61,550 nt of DNA, taken from Deltaproteobacteria bacterium (GTDB lineage: Bacteria > UBA10199 > SPLOWO2-01-44-7). The DNA lies in assembly GCA_023265595.1 (NCBI GenBank), contig JAHFSU010000008.1:1-61550 (forward strand), in the 5' to 3' direction. The notes under the pieces were generated by a model. That model saw only the letters and a program-made list of their open reading frames with translations, was not told the origin of the DNA and ran no database searches. A program made the position numbers and the translations under genes. Below, in pieces: positions 17,416 to 25,307 of the stretch (the first letter of the stretch is position 1; every line of letters starts with the position of its first letter).

Positions 17416-18391
17416 TCAAAGCAAACGCAAACACCGCAATTCCTAGACCGATCATGCCGATCTCCAAAGAGGTCATCCGTTTGGCATACAAAACCGGAGC
17501 CGGATAGACATTCGCCGCCGCCGGTTGCAAAGAGGGGAGACCCTTTAAAATTTCTTCGGCCTCTTCTTTTTCTTCCTGTTCCCCCTCTTCTTTTATTGCC
17601 TCTTCGACCGCCGGTTTCGGTTTGGGATGGGTCTTGCGTGTGATCAACGGTCTTTTTTTGATCAATTCTTCGCTCAACTCCTTTAAGTTGACCTCCTGCG
17701 GATTTCTGAAAAGCAAAACGATTGTTCCCAAAGCGATCCGGTCGCCATCGTGCAAAAATTCTTCAACCACCCTTTTGTTATTTACAAAACAGCCGTTTTT
17801 ACTCTCCATATCGATCAACGCAATCCCTCCCCATTTTTTTATAATTTTGGCATGTTGGCGGGAGATCACATATTCGTTGATCGGAAAATCACAAGAGGGG
17901 TCGCGCCCGAGGATCATCTCGGGCGCGTCGTCGGTCAAAAAAATTCTTTTCCCCTCCGCCGAACCGTTCAAAATTTCGAGAGAGGGGACCGTCTCCTGAT
18001 CGACTGCATCCAAAACTTTTTTTAAAAGTTTCACTTCTAAAATATCGGCGTCGGTCACCTCTTCCTCTTTTTTAAAACTCTCTTCAAATAATGCATCGGT
18101 CAGCCAGAATTTGAGATGGTATTTGTCGATCGTGATCCGATCATTGTTTTTGAGAATATTTTTTTCGTGCGGCTTTAAGATCATTCCGTTTAACAACGTC
18201 CCGTTGCTGCTCCCCAAATCGATCAGATAATATTGTCCCTCTTCTTCGATGATTTTGGCATGCTCCCTCGAGACGGCGTTCCCCGCCAGAAAGACATCAG
18301 TCTGTTCTATCCTGCCGATGAGCGTCTGGACACTTAATTGAAACGCCTTTTCCTCTTTGTGACCGGCTTCCGTCAAAATCAGTTTCGGCAT
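17387..18391 (-). CDS. Tandem FHA-domain membrane protein
   Basis: 334 aa from ATG 18391. Two FHA (phosphothreonine-reading) domains: the first at about 18-95 with 'IGRIEQTD', 'AVSREHAKI' and 'DLGSSNGTLLNG', the second at about 160-240 with 'LGRDPSCDF', 'VISRQHAKI' and 'NGCFVNN'. Then comes a Lys/Glu-rich linker and a single C-terminal membrane helix (about 311-331), so both FHA domains face the cytoplasm. Its start overlaps the end of the upstream TPR gene by 13 bp (operon 20552 to 17387). Probably part of an envelope signalling or scaffold complex linked to the PP2C phosphatase. A SctD role is less likely because no periplasmic part exists. Confidence 0.85.
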   Translation of the reverse strand: MPKLILTEAGHKEEKAFQLSVQTLIGRIEQTDVFLAGNAVSREHAKIIEEEGQYYLIDLGSSNGTLLNGMILKPHEKNILKNNDRITIDKYHLKFWLTDALFEESFKKEEEVTDADILEVKLLKKVLDAVDQETVPSLEILNGSAEGKRIFLTDDAPEMILGRDPSCDFPINEYVISRQHAKIIKKWGGIALIDMESKNGCFVNNKRVVEEFLHDGDRIALGTIVLLFRNPQEVNLKELSEELIKKRPLITRKTHPKPKPAVEEAIKEEGEQEEKEEAEEILKGLPSLQPAAANVYPAPVLYAKRMTSLEIGMIGLGIAVFAFALITLVNLLLE

Positions 18392-19554
18392 GAAATGTTT
18401 TTTTCCTCGATGAATTTCTTGCTGAGCGCCTCTTCGGCCGGATAGTTTCCGGCCGCTACGCTCGAAAACCGACAATAATAGCCGCCGGCCTCTTTGAATT
18501 TTCCGAGTTTGGCTTCCACTAAGGCCAGATTATACAAAGCCTGTGGGTGTTTGGGGGCGATCGTGACGACATATTCCCATTCTTCTTTGGCCTGATCGGT
18601 TTTGCCCAGCTTATAATAGACGACACCTAAATTATAAATCGCATCGGCATCATTGGGATTGATCGCCTTCGCCTGTTTTAAATAATCGATCGCTTTCGGG
18701 AAATCTCCCTGCTCCATTTTAAGAGTCCCCAATTTGAAAAAGGCGAATTCATTTTTTGAATTGAGTTGCACGACCTGTTCAAACTCCGCCATCGCCTCAT
18801 CGAAACGTTTTTGGTTGAGATAAAATGTGCCGAGTTGCAGATGGGCCTCTTCGGCATTCGGGTTCAGTTCGATCGCCTTTTGAAAACAATTTTGGGCTTT
18901 GAACAGGTCTCCCATTTCGAGATAGAGTTTTCCGAGCGTCTCCCAGACTTGTGGATTGTTGGAGACGTTGAGCGCCAGCCGGTAGCGGACTACGGCGAGA
19001 TCGTATTTCCCCTCTTCGCGATACATCTCGGCAAGTCTCAAATGAACCGGTTCGAGATTCGGGTTTAAAACGGTGGCCCGTTTGAATTCTTTTTCGGCAT
19101 CGGTTTTCTTTTTTAAATCCCAATAGACAAGACCCAAATTGTAGTGGGCATCGGCCAGGAGGGGATCGATCTTAACCGCCTTTTTTCCGGCCTTCAATGC
19201 CTCTTCCGATTTTCCTATCGCCAGATAAACCGCGGCCATGTGGCTCCAGGGGGCCGCATATTTTTTGTCAATTTCAGAGGCCTGATTGAAAAAGGAGAGG
19301 GCCTTTTCATATTCCCCTTTGATTTTGTAGATAACACCTAAGTTACTGACCGGCTCGGCATATTGCGGCGCCAATTCGGTTGCGGTCTGAAATTCAAAAA
19401 TAGCCCTTTCCAAATCGCCGCGGTTCAATGCCGAAATCCCCTGATTGTTGTGAAAAACGGCCTGTTCGGAAGGAAGGGTCTTTTTCTTTTTCGCCAAAAC
19501 GGGGGAACAGATTAGACAAACTGCCAGTAAAAGTATTAATTTCCTTTTAAACAT
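18379..19554 (-). CDS. Exported tetratricopeptide-repeat protein
   Basis: 391 aa with a signal peptide (Lys-rich start, hydrophobic core, cleavage near 'PVLA'). After it about nine to ten TPR units fill the whole protein, e.g. 'NLGVIYKIKGEYEKALSFF', 'NLGLVYWDLKKKTDAEKEF' and 'NLGVVYYKLGKTDQAKEEW'. It is a protein-protein interaction scaffold in the periplasm or at the outer membrane. It is the middle gene of a three-gene minus-strand operon and overlaps both neighbours (19 and 13 bp). No enzymatic motif. A pilotin-like or envelope assembly role is possible. Confidence 0.85.
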   Translation of the reverse strand: MFKRKLILLLAVCLICSPVLAKKKKTLPSEQAVFHNNQGISALNRGDLERAIFEFQTATELAPQYAEPVSNLGVIYKIKGEYEKALSFFNQASEIDKKYAAPWSHMAAVYLAIGKSEEALKAGKKAVKIDPLLADAHYNLGLVYWDLKKKTDAEKEFKRATVLNPNLEPVHLRLAEMYREEGKYDLAVVRYRLALNVSNNPQVWETLGKLYLEMGDLFKAQNCFQKAIELNPNAEEAHLQLGTFYLNQKRFDEAMAEFEQVVQLNSKNEFAFFKLGTLKMEQGDFPKAIDYLKQAKAINPNDADAIYNLGVVYYKLGKTDQAKEEWEYVVTIAPKHPQALYNLALVEAKLGKFKEAGGYYCRFSSVAAGNYPAEEALSKKFIEEKNISCRN

Positions 19555-20552
19555 GGATTGATCGTCTCCGCTTTATTTTGAAATTCTCCGGCCGACCGAG
19601 ATTGGCCCATTTTAGCATAGGCTTGGCCCAGATAATAGGCGTTCATCGCATCTTCCGGCACTTTTTGGAGTGCTTCTCTGAATTCTTTCACGGCCCTTCC
19701 GGCATCGCCGGTCGCCAAAGCCCGAATACCGTCGATGGTATCGGCATAGGCCCCTAAATAGGGGCTCTCCATCGGGTACGCGGAGGCCCTCGATTGTTTT
19801 TTCATCGCCTGTAATGCGGCCTCGATATTTTCCAAATCTTGATTGTACGGTTCCCCCTTCTGTTTGTGATCGAGACCGATGAATCCGTAAGTCTCCATGA
19901 ATCCGAAATAGGCTTGGGGGTAGTGGGGGTCTTCGCGCCTTGCTTCCTGAAACCAGACAAGGGCCACCTCAATTTTGGCCGGTGCAAAACTCCGGAGCGC
20001 CGTGTATCCTTTTGTGGCGTTTTCAAATGCCGCCACTTGGTCGGTTTCATTTTGGATCAGCAGCATTTTTTTCGTATCGATTTTTTTGCGTCCGAGCTTT
20101 TTCAAAATCCCCTCGGCCGCTTTACGCAGATCGACAAAAAAATCTTTGTGTCCTGGAAAAGGGGTCTCCACCACAAATTGCGCGAGCAACTTTCCCTTCC
20201 CGTCTTGCAGTTGGATAAAAGCCCGGAGCCACCCGCTGATATTTTGGTAGAGCCCTTCAATGCGATATTGCACCGGATGTTCGGGTGGTAAAAAGATTGT
20301 ATCCTGTTTTGGGAGAATACCGAGTTGGGAATCGGTTTTGAGATAACGGGTGAGGATGTCGGCCATCCCGTCCGAGAGCCAGTCATCTGATTTGCGTCCG
20401 GTATCATTCACGAAGGGACCGATGCTGATGATCTCTTTTTTTCGAATCGCCTCATCGACCCGTTCTTGGGCGAAAACCTTTGGCCAATGAACGCATTGTT
20501 CTGCCGCATGGGCCGGCAGGGAGATCAAAAAAACAAAGGCCAAAATTTTCAT
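19536..20552 (-). CDS. Exported protein with C-terminal TPRs
   Basis: 338 aa; short signal peptide ending near 'PAHA'. The N-terminal half (about 40-170) contains 'ISIGPFVNDTGRKSDDWLSDGMADILTRYL', shown here only as a reference to residues 41-70. It resembles the nucleotide-pathway-independent CsgG/TolB-like fold that often precedes TPRs in lipoprotein-associated proteins. The C-terminal part has at least two TPR units ('DAMNAYYLGQAYAKMGQSR'). First gene of the operon with the TPR and FHA genes, divergent from the FHA-PEGA gene across 84 bp. Function unknown. Confidence 0.7.
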   Translation of the reverse strand: MKILAFVFLISLPAHAAEQCVHWPKVFAQERVDEAIRKKEIISIGPFVNDTGRKSDDWLSDGMADILTRYLKTDSQLGILPKQDTIFLPPEHPVQYRIEGLYQNISGWLRAFIQLQDGKGKLLAQFVVETPFPGHKDFFVDLRKAAEGILKKLGRKKIDTKKMLLIQNETDQVAAFENATKGYTALRSFAPAKIEVALVWFQEARREDPHYPQAYFGFMETYGFIGLDHKQKGEPYNQDLENIEAALQAMKKQSRASAYPMESPYLGAYADTIDGIRALATGDAGRAVKEFREALQKVPEDAMNAYYLGQAYAKMGQSRSAGEFQNKAETINPCLKGN

Positions 20553-20636
20553 CGTTTCCCAGTATGCTTTTGGTTTGGATTCGATGCAAGTTTAACTTTT
20601 ACCCCATTTGCATTCTATGTTAATAAATCCGATAAA

Positions 20637-22739
20637 ATGGCCGAAGAAGACAAAACACAACTTTTTGGCGATCCGGAAGCCGTTGCCGCATTAAAACCCC
20701 CCTATCTGGTGATTGTCGATGGCCCTCACAAAGGGGCCCGCTTTCCATTGGCGGAGGGGCAAAATACGATCGGCCGCCTTGATGAATGTCACATCATTTT
20801 GGATGACCAGAGTGTTTCGAGAAAACATGCGGCACTTCAATTTTCGGCGCAAGGTTGGAGTGTTCAGGATTTGGGGAGCAAAAATGGGACGTTTGTCAAC
20901 GGGGCGCCGATTGAAGAGGCCGTTGTCATCGGACACAAAGATCTAATTCGGACCGGCATTTATACCTTGCGGTTGATCACTCAAGAAATCCCGGCTGAAG
21001 AAGAGATGGAGGTTCCTCTCGAGGAGATGGCCGAATGGGGAACGGTGATGGCCGATGAGGGGGGAGGGGAGGCCGGAAAGAAATTGGAGGGAGATACCGG
21101 AAAGATGGGGGTTCCTCCTCCGGAAGAAGGGGGGCCGCCGCCCGGCAAAGAAATTACGTCCCCCCATTCTCCGCTTGAGGAACAAGATACCGGAAAAGAG
21201 GATGCGGGTGTCGGCTTGTCCGCAAAATTTAAGTGGCTCCCCAAGGCGCGTGTTTGGGTTTTGGCCGCCGTTTTGTTTGCGGTCGTTTTAGCGGCGGGCC
21301 TCTATTTTTACTGGGAATTTGTTTTAAGTCCTCCCGGAAAAGTGCCGCCGAAAACGCCTCCCGTCGCAACACAGCCGTCGGAACCGCAGGCGATTCCGTT
21401 GGGGCCGCCCGAACCGCCCAAACCAAAAACGATTCCGGTTTTTTTGGATTGCGTCGCCAATCCGTTTCCGGCCGTTGTCAAATTTCAGGAAAAGGAATTA
21501 GGCAAAACACCTCTGAAAGTGAATGTCGAATTGGTGCCGCAGGAATCGTATGAAATCGAGGCGACTTTCGACATGCCGGAGCTTCAGGAAAAATATACCG
21601 ACCGTTTGCATTTTAGCGTGACGCCGGAGCAGACCGTCGCGACATTGCTATTTCACGCGCCGATCGGGACGATCAAGGTGGCAGGGCTTCCGCGCGATGT
21701 CTCGTTTTATCTCGAGGGTTATTTTGAATACAACAAATTTCAGGGGAAGCCGGTCAAAGTGCAAAATCTGGTTTTGAACAAGCCGATCTATGTTCCGTTT
21801 GGAAGATATATTTTGGAGTTGCGTGAACCGAAACCGATCGGAGAGACGGGACAATTTGTTGAAAGCATTATTTATCGGAGAGAATTTATATTGCAGGAAG
21901 ACCAACCCTCTTATCTGCTCGATGTGAGCGAGGCGAATCTCAAGGAGTTTCCGGCTGAAATCCGTTCGCTTCCGTTGGGGGCCGATGTTTTTATCGACAA
22001 TGTCAAATTGGGACAGACCCCATTTGTTGGCAATGTGCCCGTGGGGAAACATCTTTTGACACTGCGTAAAGAGGGCTATTTTGAAACGACGCAGGAAATT
22101 GCAACCGATATCAACGCCCCTTTCAAAACGGAGATCACGTTAAAAACATCGCCGGCCGGAGAAAAAATAAATGCCGCTAAATCGTTGATCAATCAAGGTT
22201 TGTACGAACAGGCGTTGCAGATTTTAGCCGATGCCTTGTCTCTTACCCCGACACCGGGAGAGACGGCCGAGACAGAATATCTTTTGGGAACGATCTACCT
22301 CCGTCTGCAGGATTTTTCCAAGGCGCAAGGCTATTTTGAACAGGCGCAGACTAATGAATCTTTCAAATATTGGGCAAAGCTTGGGCTGGCAAATACATTG
22401 GCGGAACAACAGATGATGGAACAGGCATTGATTCCATTGGTTGAGGTTTTGCTCAATGCCAAAGAGGAAGCGATTTTGAAAGAGGCCCACAATACGTTGC
22501 GCAAAATTTCGCCGTTGCGATCGGTGGTTTATATTCAATCTGATCCGGCGGGGGCCGTTCTCTATCTGAATGATAAAAAGTTGGCTCAAGTGACGCCGGT
22601 TTTGCTTCACGATGTCGGTTTGGGGAGCTATAAAATCCGGCTTGCAAAACCGGGTTACCAGCCGCTTGATTTGAACATCAATTTAACTATCAACCAATTC
22701 AATCCCGTTTTGGCCAAATTGAAACCTCTACCGCAGTAA
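20637..22739 (+). CDS. FHA-TM-PEGA-TPR-PEGA protein, candidate SctD ring subunit
   Basis: 700 aa from ATG 20637. N-terminal FHA domain (about 20-105: 'IGRLDECHI', 'SVSRKHAAL', 'DLGSKNGTFVNG'), an acidic Gly/Pro-rich linker, one membrane helix (about 205-228, 'VWVLAAVLFAVVLAAGLYFYW') reported here by position, a Pro-rich stalk, then periplasmic beta/PEGA modules (about 245-330 and 440-510), a TPR section (515-620) and a final PEGA domain (630-695). SctD proteins have exactly this topology: cytoplasmic FHA, single helix, periplasmic ring domains. The family normally has ring-building motifs rather than PEGA, so the assignment is an inference from topology and position between sctV and sctJ. Confidence 0.8.
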   Translation: MAEEDKTQLFGDPEAVAALKPPYLVIVDGPHKGARFPLAEGQNTIGRLDECHIILDDQSVSRKHAALQFSAQGWSVQDLGSKNGTFVNGAPIEEAVVIGHKDLIRTGIYTLRLITQEIPAEEEMEVPLEEMAEWGTVMADEGGGEAGKKLEGDTGKMGVPPPEEGGPPPGKEITSPHSPLEEQDTGKEDAGVGLSAKFKWLPKARVWVLAAVLFAVVLAAGLYFYWEFVLSPPGKVPPKTPPVATQPSEPQAIPLGPPEPPKPKTIPVFLDCVANPFPAVVKFQEKELGKTPLKVNVELVPQESYEIEATFDMPELQEKYTDRLHFSVTPEQTVATLLFHAPIGTIKVAGLPRDVSFYLEGYFEYNKFQGKPVKVQNLVLNKPIYVPFGRYILELREPKPIGETGQFVESIIYRREFILQEDQPSYLLDVSEANLKEFPAEIRSLPLGADVFIDNVKLGQTPFVGNVPVGKHLLTLRKEGYFETTQEIATDINAPFKTEITLKTSPAGEKINAAKSLINQGLYEQALQILADALSLTPTPGETAETEYLLGTIYLRLQDFSKAQGYFEQAQTNESFKYWAKLGLANTLAEQQMMEQALIPLVEVLLNAKEEAILKEAHNTLRKISPLRSVVYIQSDPAGAVLYLNDKKLAQVTPVLLHDVGLGSYKIRLAKPGYQPLDLNINLTINQFNPVLAKLKPLPQ

Positions 22740-22743
22740 AGCC

Positions 22744-22783
22744 CTCTACCTGGTAGGGAAAGCCTCTTTTCTACCAGGTAGAG
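22744..22783 (+). terminator. Hairpin after the FHA-PEGA gene
   Basis: CTCTACCTGGTAG pairs perfectly with CTACCAGGTAGAG across a 14-base loop right after the stop at 22739. There is no T-tract, so it may act as a transcript end stabiliser rather than an intrinsic terminator. Confidence 0.5.
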
Positions 22784-22852
22784 AGGTAAGTTGTACCGCA
22801 GTGATTACATTATTTGCGTATTGGTCAAAAATCTGGTACCTTTCAAACAGTT

Positions 22853-23116
22853 ATGGCGCAAACCGAACAGACATCTCTAGGTTACCCCAATATCGAAAAA
22901 CTGATAGATTCCGAGGATTTCAAAGATATTAATGCCGTTTTTTCTAAGGCCTATCGTGAGTTGGAAAAGGCTTCCAAGGAAAAGGGGGGCCTTAAAAAGA
23001 GCAAAGAAGCCAAAAAGGCGATGAAAGCCTTGGAGAAAGTATCGGAATTATTGAAGGAATTGCTACAAGTCAAATATCGCCTTCAAGAAGAATTGGCTAA
23101 AAAGAAAAAAGGTTGA
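22853..23116 (+). CDS. Small Lys-rich helical protein, possible T3SS accessory
   Basis: 87 aa from ATG 22853 (in-frame start 22814 is less likely). Two helices separated near a Gly-Gly turn and a very basic C-terminus ending in four Lys residues. The size is that of T3SS needle subunits or of small needle co-chaperones, but needle features (acidic, conserved turn, uncharged C-terminus) are absent. A co-chaperone or a regulator such as an anti-sigma factor would also fit. Located directly before a sigma-28-type promoter. Function not assigned. Confidence 0.55.
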   Translation: MAQTEQTSLGYPNIEKLIDSEDFKDINAVFSKAYRELEKASKEKGGLKKSKEAKKAMKALEKVSELLKELLQVKYRLQEELAKKKKG

Positions 23117-23121
23117 GGGAC

Positions 23122-23150
23122 GCAACTTTAGGTATCCACCCTGCCGATAA
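23122..23150 (+). promoter_or_regulatory. Sigma-28 (FliA)-type promoter, site 4
   Basis: GCAACTTT at 23122-23129 and a perfect GCCGATAA at 23143-23150; spacing is two bases longer than in sites 1 and 2. The predicted start near 23157 leaves a leader with TTGGAGG before ATG 23173. Confidence 0.7.
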
Positions 23151-23172
23151 TCTAATTGGAGGTTAATTTTTT

Positions 23173-23721
23173 ATGAGCTTAGATCCAATTAATCCTCAGG
23201 ATATTCAAAGGGTGCAAAACCAGCCTCAGCAGACCCCGCGTGCAAAAGGGGAATTTGCGGACATCATGGGCGGCGTTTCTGCCATGAGCCCTTTTGCAAC
23301 GGAATTTACAAGACAAGCTACGGGCAATGTGAATGCCGCTACTGTTTTGAATGCGGCATTTTCCTCGTTTCCGGGCGCTGCCTCCGCTTTTTCAGGCGGG
23401 GCGCCGAGTTGGTCTTCTGCAGGGTATTCAGCCACGCCGTATGGGCCGGGCGCTTATGCCGGTTATCAAGGCGGGATCCCGGGTTTAAGTATGCAATATG
23501 GTGTGACGCAACCCCCGGTCAGCGCCGGACAAGCCGTTCCCGGAACCAACATGAGCCAAGCCCAACTGATGGAGGTCATGAACCAAAATAACCTCCAGTT
23601 GATTGAGCTGCAGGCGATCATGCAGAGCAATATGCAGGTTTGGAACACCAAATCGAATATTTTGAGTGCAGACCATAGGGCTAAAATGTCGATGATTGAG
23701 AAATTCACGGCTCGTGGTTAA
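23173..23721 (+). CDS. Low-complexity protein, probable exported T3SS component
   Basis: 182 aa with a Shine-Dalgarno 'TTGGAGG'. Polar Gln/Pro/Asn-rich N-terminus typical of type III signals, a Gly/Ala/Ser/Tyr/Pro-rich middle (about 65-120), then an amphipathic helical C-terminus rich in Met, Gln and Asn (about 128-180). No Sec signal and no known domain. Composition and C-terminal helix suit a filament, needle or tip-like secreted protein, but no homology can be claimed. Preceded by a sigma-28-type promoter and followed by a strong terminator. Confidence 0.7.
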   Translation: MSLDPINPQDIQRVQNQPQQTPRAKGEFADIMGGVSAMSPFATEFTRQATGNVNAATVLNAAFSSFPGAASAFSGGAPSWSSAGYSATPYGPGAYAGYQGGIPGLSMQYGVTQPPVSAGQAVPGTNMSQAQLMEVMNQNNLQLIELQAIMQSNMQVWNTKSNILSADHRAKMSMIEKFTARG

Positions 23722-23743
23722 TAGGTAAAAAATGGAATGGAAT

Positions 23744-23797
23744 GCAGCCCGCGGATGTCTTAAAATAAAGAGGATATTCGCGGGCTGCTTATTTTTT
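23744..23797 (+). terminator. Rho-independent terminator between 23173 ORF and TPR gene
   Basis: GCAGCCCGCG (23744-23753) pairs with CGCGGGCTGC (23779-23788), followed by TTATTTTTT. The next gene's Shine-Dalgarno begins just after it, so read-through would set the ratio between the 182-aa protein and the TPR-sctJ genes. Confidence 0.85.
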
Positions 23798-23810
23798 AGA
23801 AGGGGGAGAC

Positions 23811-24263
23811 ATGATTGCAATCCATAAAGAGTATTTAAGTCTGATGTTGGAGGCCGGCTACATTTATCTCGGCATGCAGCGTTTCAAAGAAGCTAAAGAA
23901 GTTTTCGAGGGGGTCGCCTCTTTGAAACCCGACAGCGAAATTCCGTGGGTGGCGTTGGGTGGCGTCTCTTTTTGTCAGGGAAAATTGGAAGAGGCGATTC
24001 AGACCTACAAAAAAGCGCTCAAATTGAATCCCGACAGTATTTATGCCAAGGCCTATCTTGGAGAGGCCCTTTTTTTCAAAGGGAATAAAAGCGAAGCCTT
24101 AAAACTTCTCAAAGAGGTCGATGACAGCGAACCGAAAAGTCCGGTCGGTAATTTTTCTCGTGCCCTGCTTGATGCGATCCACAAAGGTTTTACACCCGAC
24201 GCTTTGTCTCAGAAAAAAGAGGTCAAAGAATATTATGCAAAAAAACAGCAAGCACATGCTTAA
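23811..24263 (+). CDS. TPR chaperone, SctG/SycD-like
   Basis: 150 aa with 'GGGGGAGAC' upstream of ATG 23811. Three TPR units cover about residues 10-115 ('GYIYLGMQRFKEAKEVF', 'GGVSFCQGKLEEAIQTY', 'GEALFFKGNKSEALKLL'), giving the size and layout of cytoplasmic T3SS chaperones (YscG/LcrH class). Its stop overlaps the sctJ start by 8 bp, so the two are translationally coupled. It probably binds a small secreted subunit such as the product of the preceding gene. No signal peptide. Confidence 0.8.
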   Translation: MIAIHKEYLSLMLEAGYIYLGMQRFKEAKEVFEGVASLKPDSEIPWVALGGVSFCQGKLEEAIQTYKKALKLNPDSIYAKAYLGEALFFKGNKSEALKLLKEVDDSEPKSPVGNFSRALLDAIHKGFTPDALSQKKEVKEYYAKKQQAHA

Positions 24264-25173
24264 GGTTTTTCTCTTCTGTTCTCTTCTTTTGACGGGATGC
24301 AGTGAAGTGGCCCTTTATAATAATCTGACACAGGAAGATGCGAACAAGGTGATGGTCCTGTTGCAACAGAACGGGATTGACGCGACGATGAATCAGGTTG
24401 TCAAACAAAACGAGGTTTTTTGGTCGATCCAAGTCAAAAAAGAAAACATGGCGAAGGCGCGGGAACTGATTGTAATGAGCAATGTGATTTCACCGCGGGC
24501 CCCCGGTTTGAAAGAAGTTTATCAAGGAAAGGGTTCGGGTGGTTGGATTCGGACACCGGCGGAAGAAAAGGCTCGCTATCTTTTGGCCATTAAGGGGGAG
24601 ATCATCAATTCGCTTAAAAAACTTCCCGATGTGGTGGATGTCGATGTGGTCTTGAATGTGCCGGAAGAGCAGGAATTGGGTCTTGTAGAAAGAAGGCGGC
24701 CGACTGCGTCCGTTGTGATTAAAGCGCAACTGCCAAAAGCCGGGACGTCGAATCTTAATGAAATTAAGATTCAGGAATTTGTTGCAAATTCGGTTGAAGG
24801 AATGGCGCCACGCGATATCTCCGTTTTGCTAAATTACATGGCGCCGACCGGAACGGTACTCAGACCCGGCGAAACGGTGACACTGCCGAAGGGGCAGGAA
24901 GGCTCGACCGTTTTGGATATCTCCAAAGCAAAAGAGGAGGGGAACGTCCCCTTGATGGGTTTGAAAATGGATAGCTCTTCAAGGGAGCGGCTCAAAGTCT
25001 ATCTCATCGTCTTTTTTGCGGTGTTGATCGTTCTCTCCTTGGCGTTGATTATGATGATTATTCAGGCGAGTCGTGTCCGGACAGAGCTTAAAAACTTTAA
25101 AGGGGAAGGGACCGTCGGGGCCATTGAGGGGCAAGTATTGGACGAAAAACCGAGACTGAGGGGCCCGGGTTAA
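24256..25173 (+). CDS. sctJ: T3SS inner-membrane ring lipoprotein SctJ
   Basis: 305 aa from ATG 24256 (ATG 24235 is an alternative). Lipobox 'LLTGC' with Cys15 as lipid anchor, as in YscJ/PrgK and unlike FliF. The ring-building domains follow ('ANKVMVLLQQNGIDA', 'KENMAKARELI', a second domain with 'VVDVDVVLNVPEE' and 'SVVIKAQL'), then a single C-terminal membrane helix (about 244-266). SctJ forms the inner ring of the basal body with SctD. Slightly longer than typical (about 240) because of the loop after the second domain, which includes the GGGGAACGTCCCCTT repeat at 24938-24952. Confidence 0.95.
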   Translation: MLKVFLFCSLLLTGCSEVALYNNLTQEDANKVMVLLQQNGIDATMNQVVKQNEVFWSIQVKKENMAKARELIVMSNVISPRAPGLKEVYQGKGSGGWIRTPAEEKARYLLAIKGEIINSLKKLPDVVDVDVVLNVPEEQELGLVERRRPTASVVIKAQLPKAGTSNLNEIKIQEFVANSVEGMAPRDISVLLNYMAPTGTVLRPGETVTLPKGQEGSTVLDISKAKEEGNVPLMGLKMDSSSRERLKVYLIVFFAVLIVLSLALIMMIIQASRVRTELKNFKGEGTVGAIEGQVLDEKPRLRGPG

Positions 25174-25175
25174 AG

Positions 25176-25230
25176 ACCCCCTCACCCCATTCGCCTTCGG
25201 CGAATTTCCCTCTCCCACAAGGAGAGAGGG
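25176..25230. repeat. Intergenic double-hairpin repeat
   Basis: ATTCGCCTTCGGCGAAT (25189-25205) and CCCTCTCC-CACAA-GGAGAGAGGG (25208-25230) form two adjacent hairpins after sctJ. A related CCCTCTCC/GAGAGGG element occurs inside the phosphatase gene (57821-57880). Confidence 0.75.
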
Positions 25231-25257
25231 AGACTAAGGAGGAAAAAGTTGTCATAG

Positions 25258-25286
25258 GCAACTTTGGCCCCCAAGGTCGACGATAA
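25258..25286 (+). promoter_or_regulatory. Sigma-28 (FliA)-type promoter, site 5
   Basis: GCAACTTT at 25258-25265 and GACGATAA at 25279-25286; same spacing as site 4. The predicted start near 25293 is followed by AGGAGG and ATG 25308. Confidence 0.7.
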
Positions 25287-25307
25287 TATAAGTAGGAGGC
25301 AATCGAT

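Noticed and set aside
22823-22842. TTGGTCAAAAATCTGGTACC as a sigma-54 promoter before the 87-aa ORF
   Set aside because: GG at -24 is present, but the nearly invariant GC at -12 is GG.
22853-23116. SctF needle subunit
   Set aside because: Size fits, but the protein is very Lys-rich with a basic tail and lacks needle-type composition.
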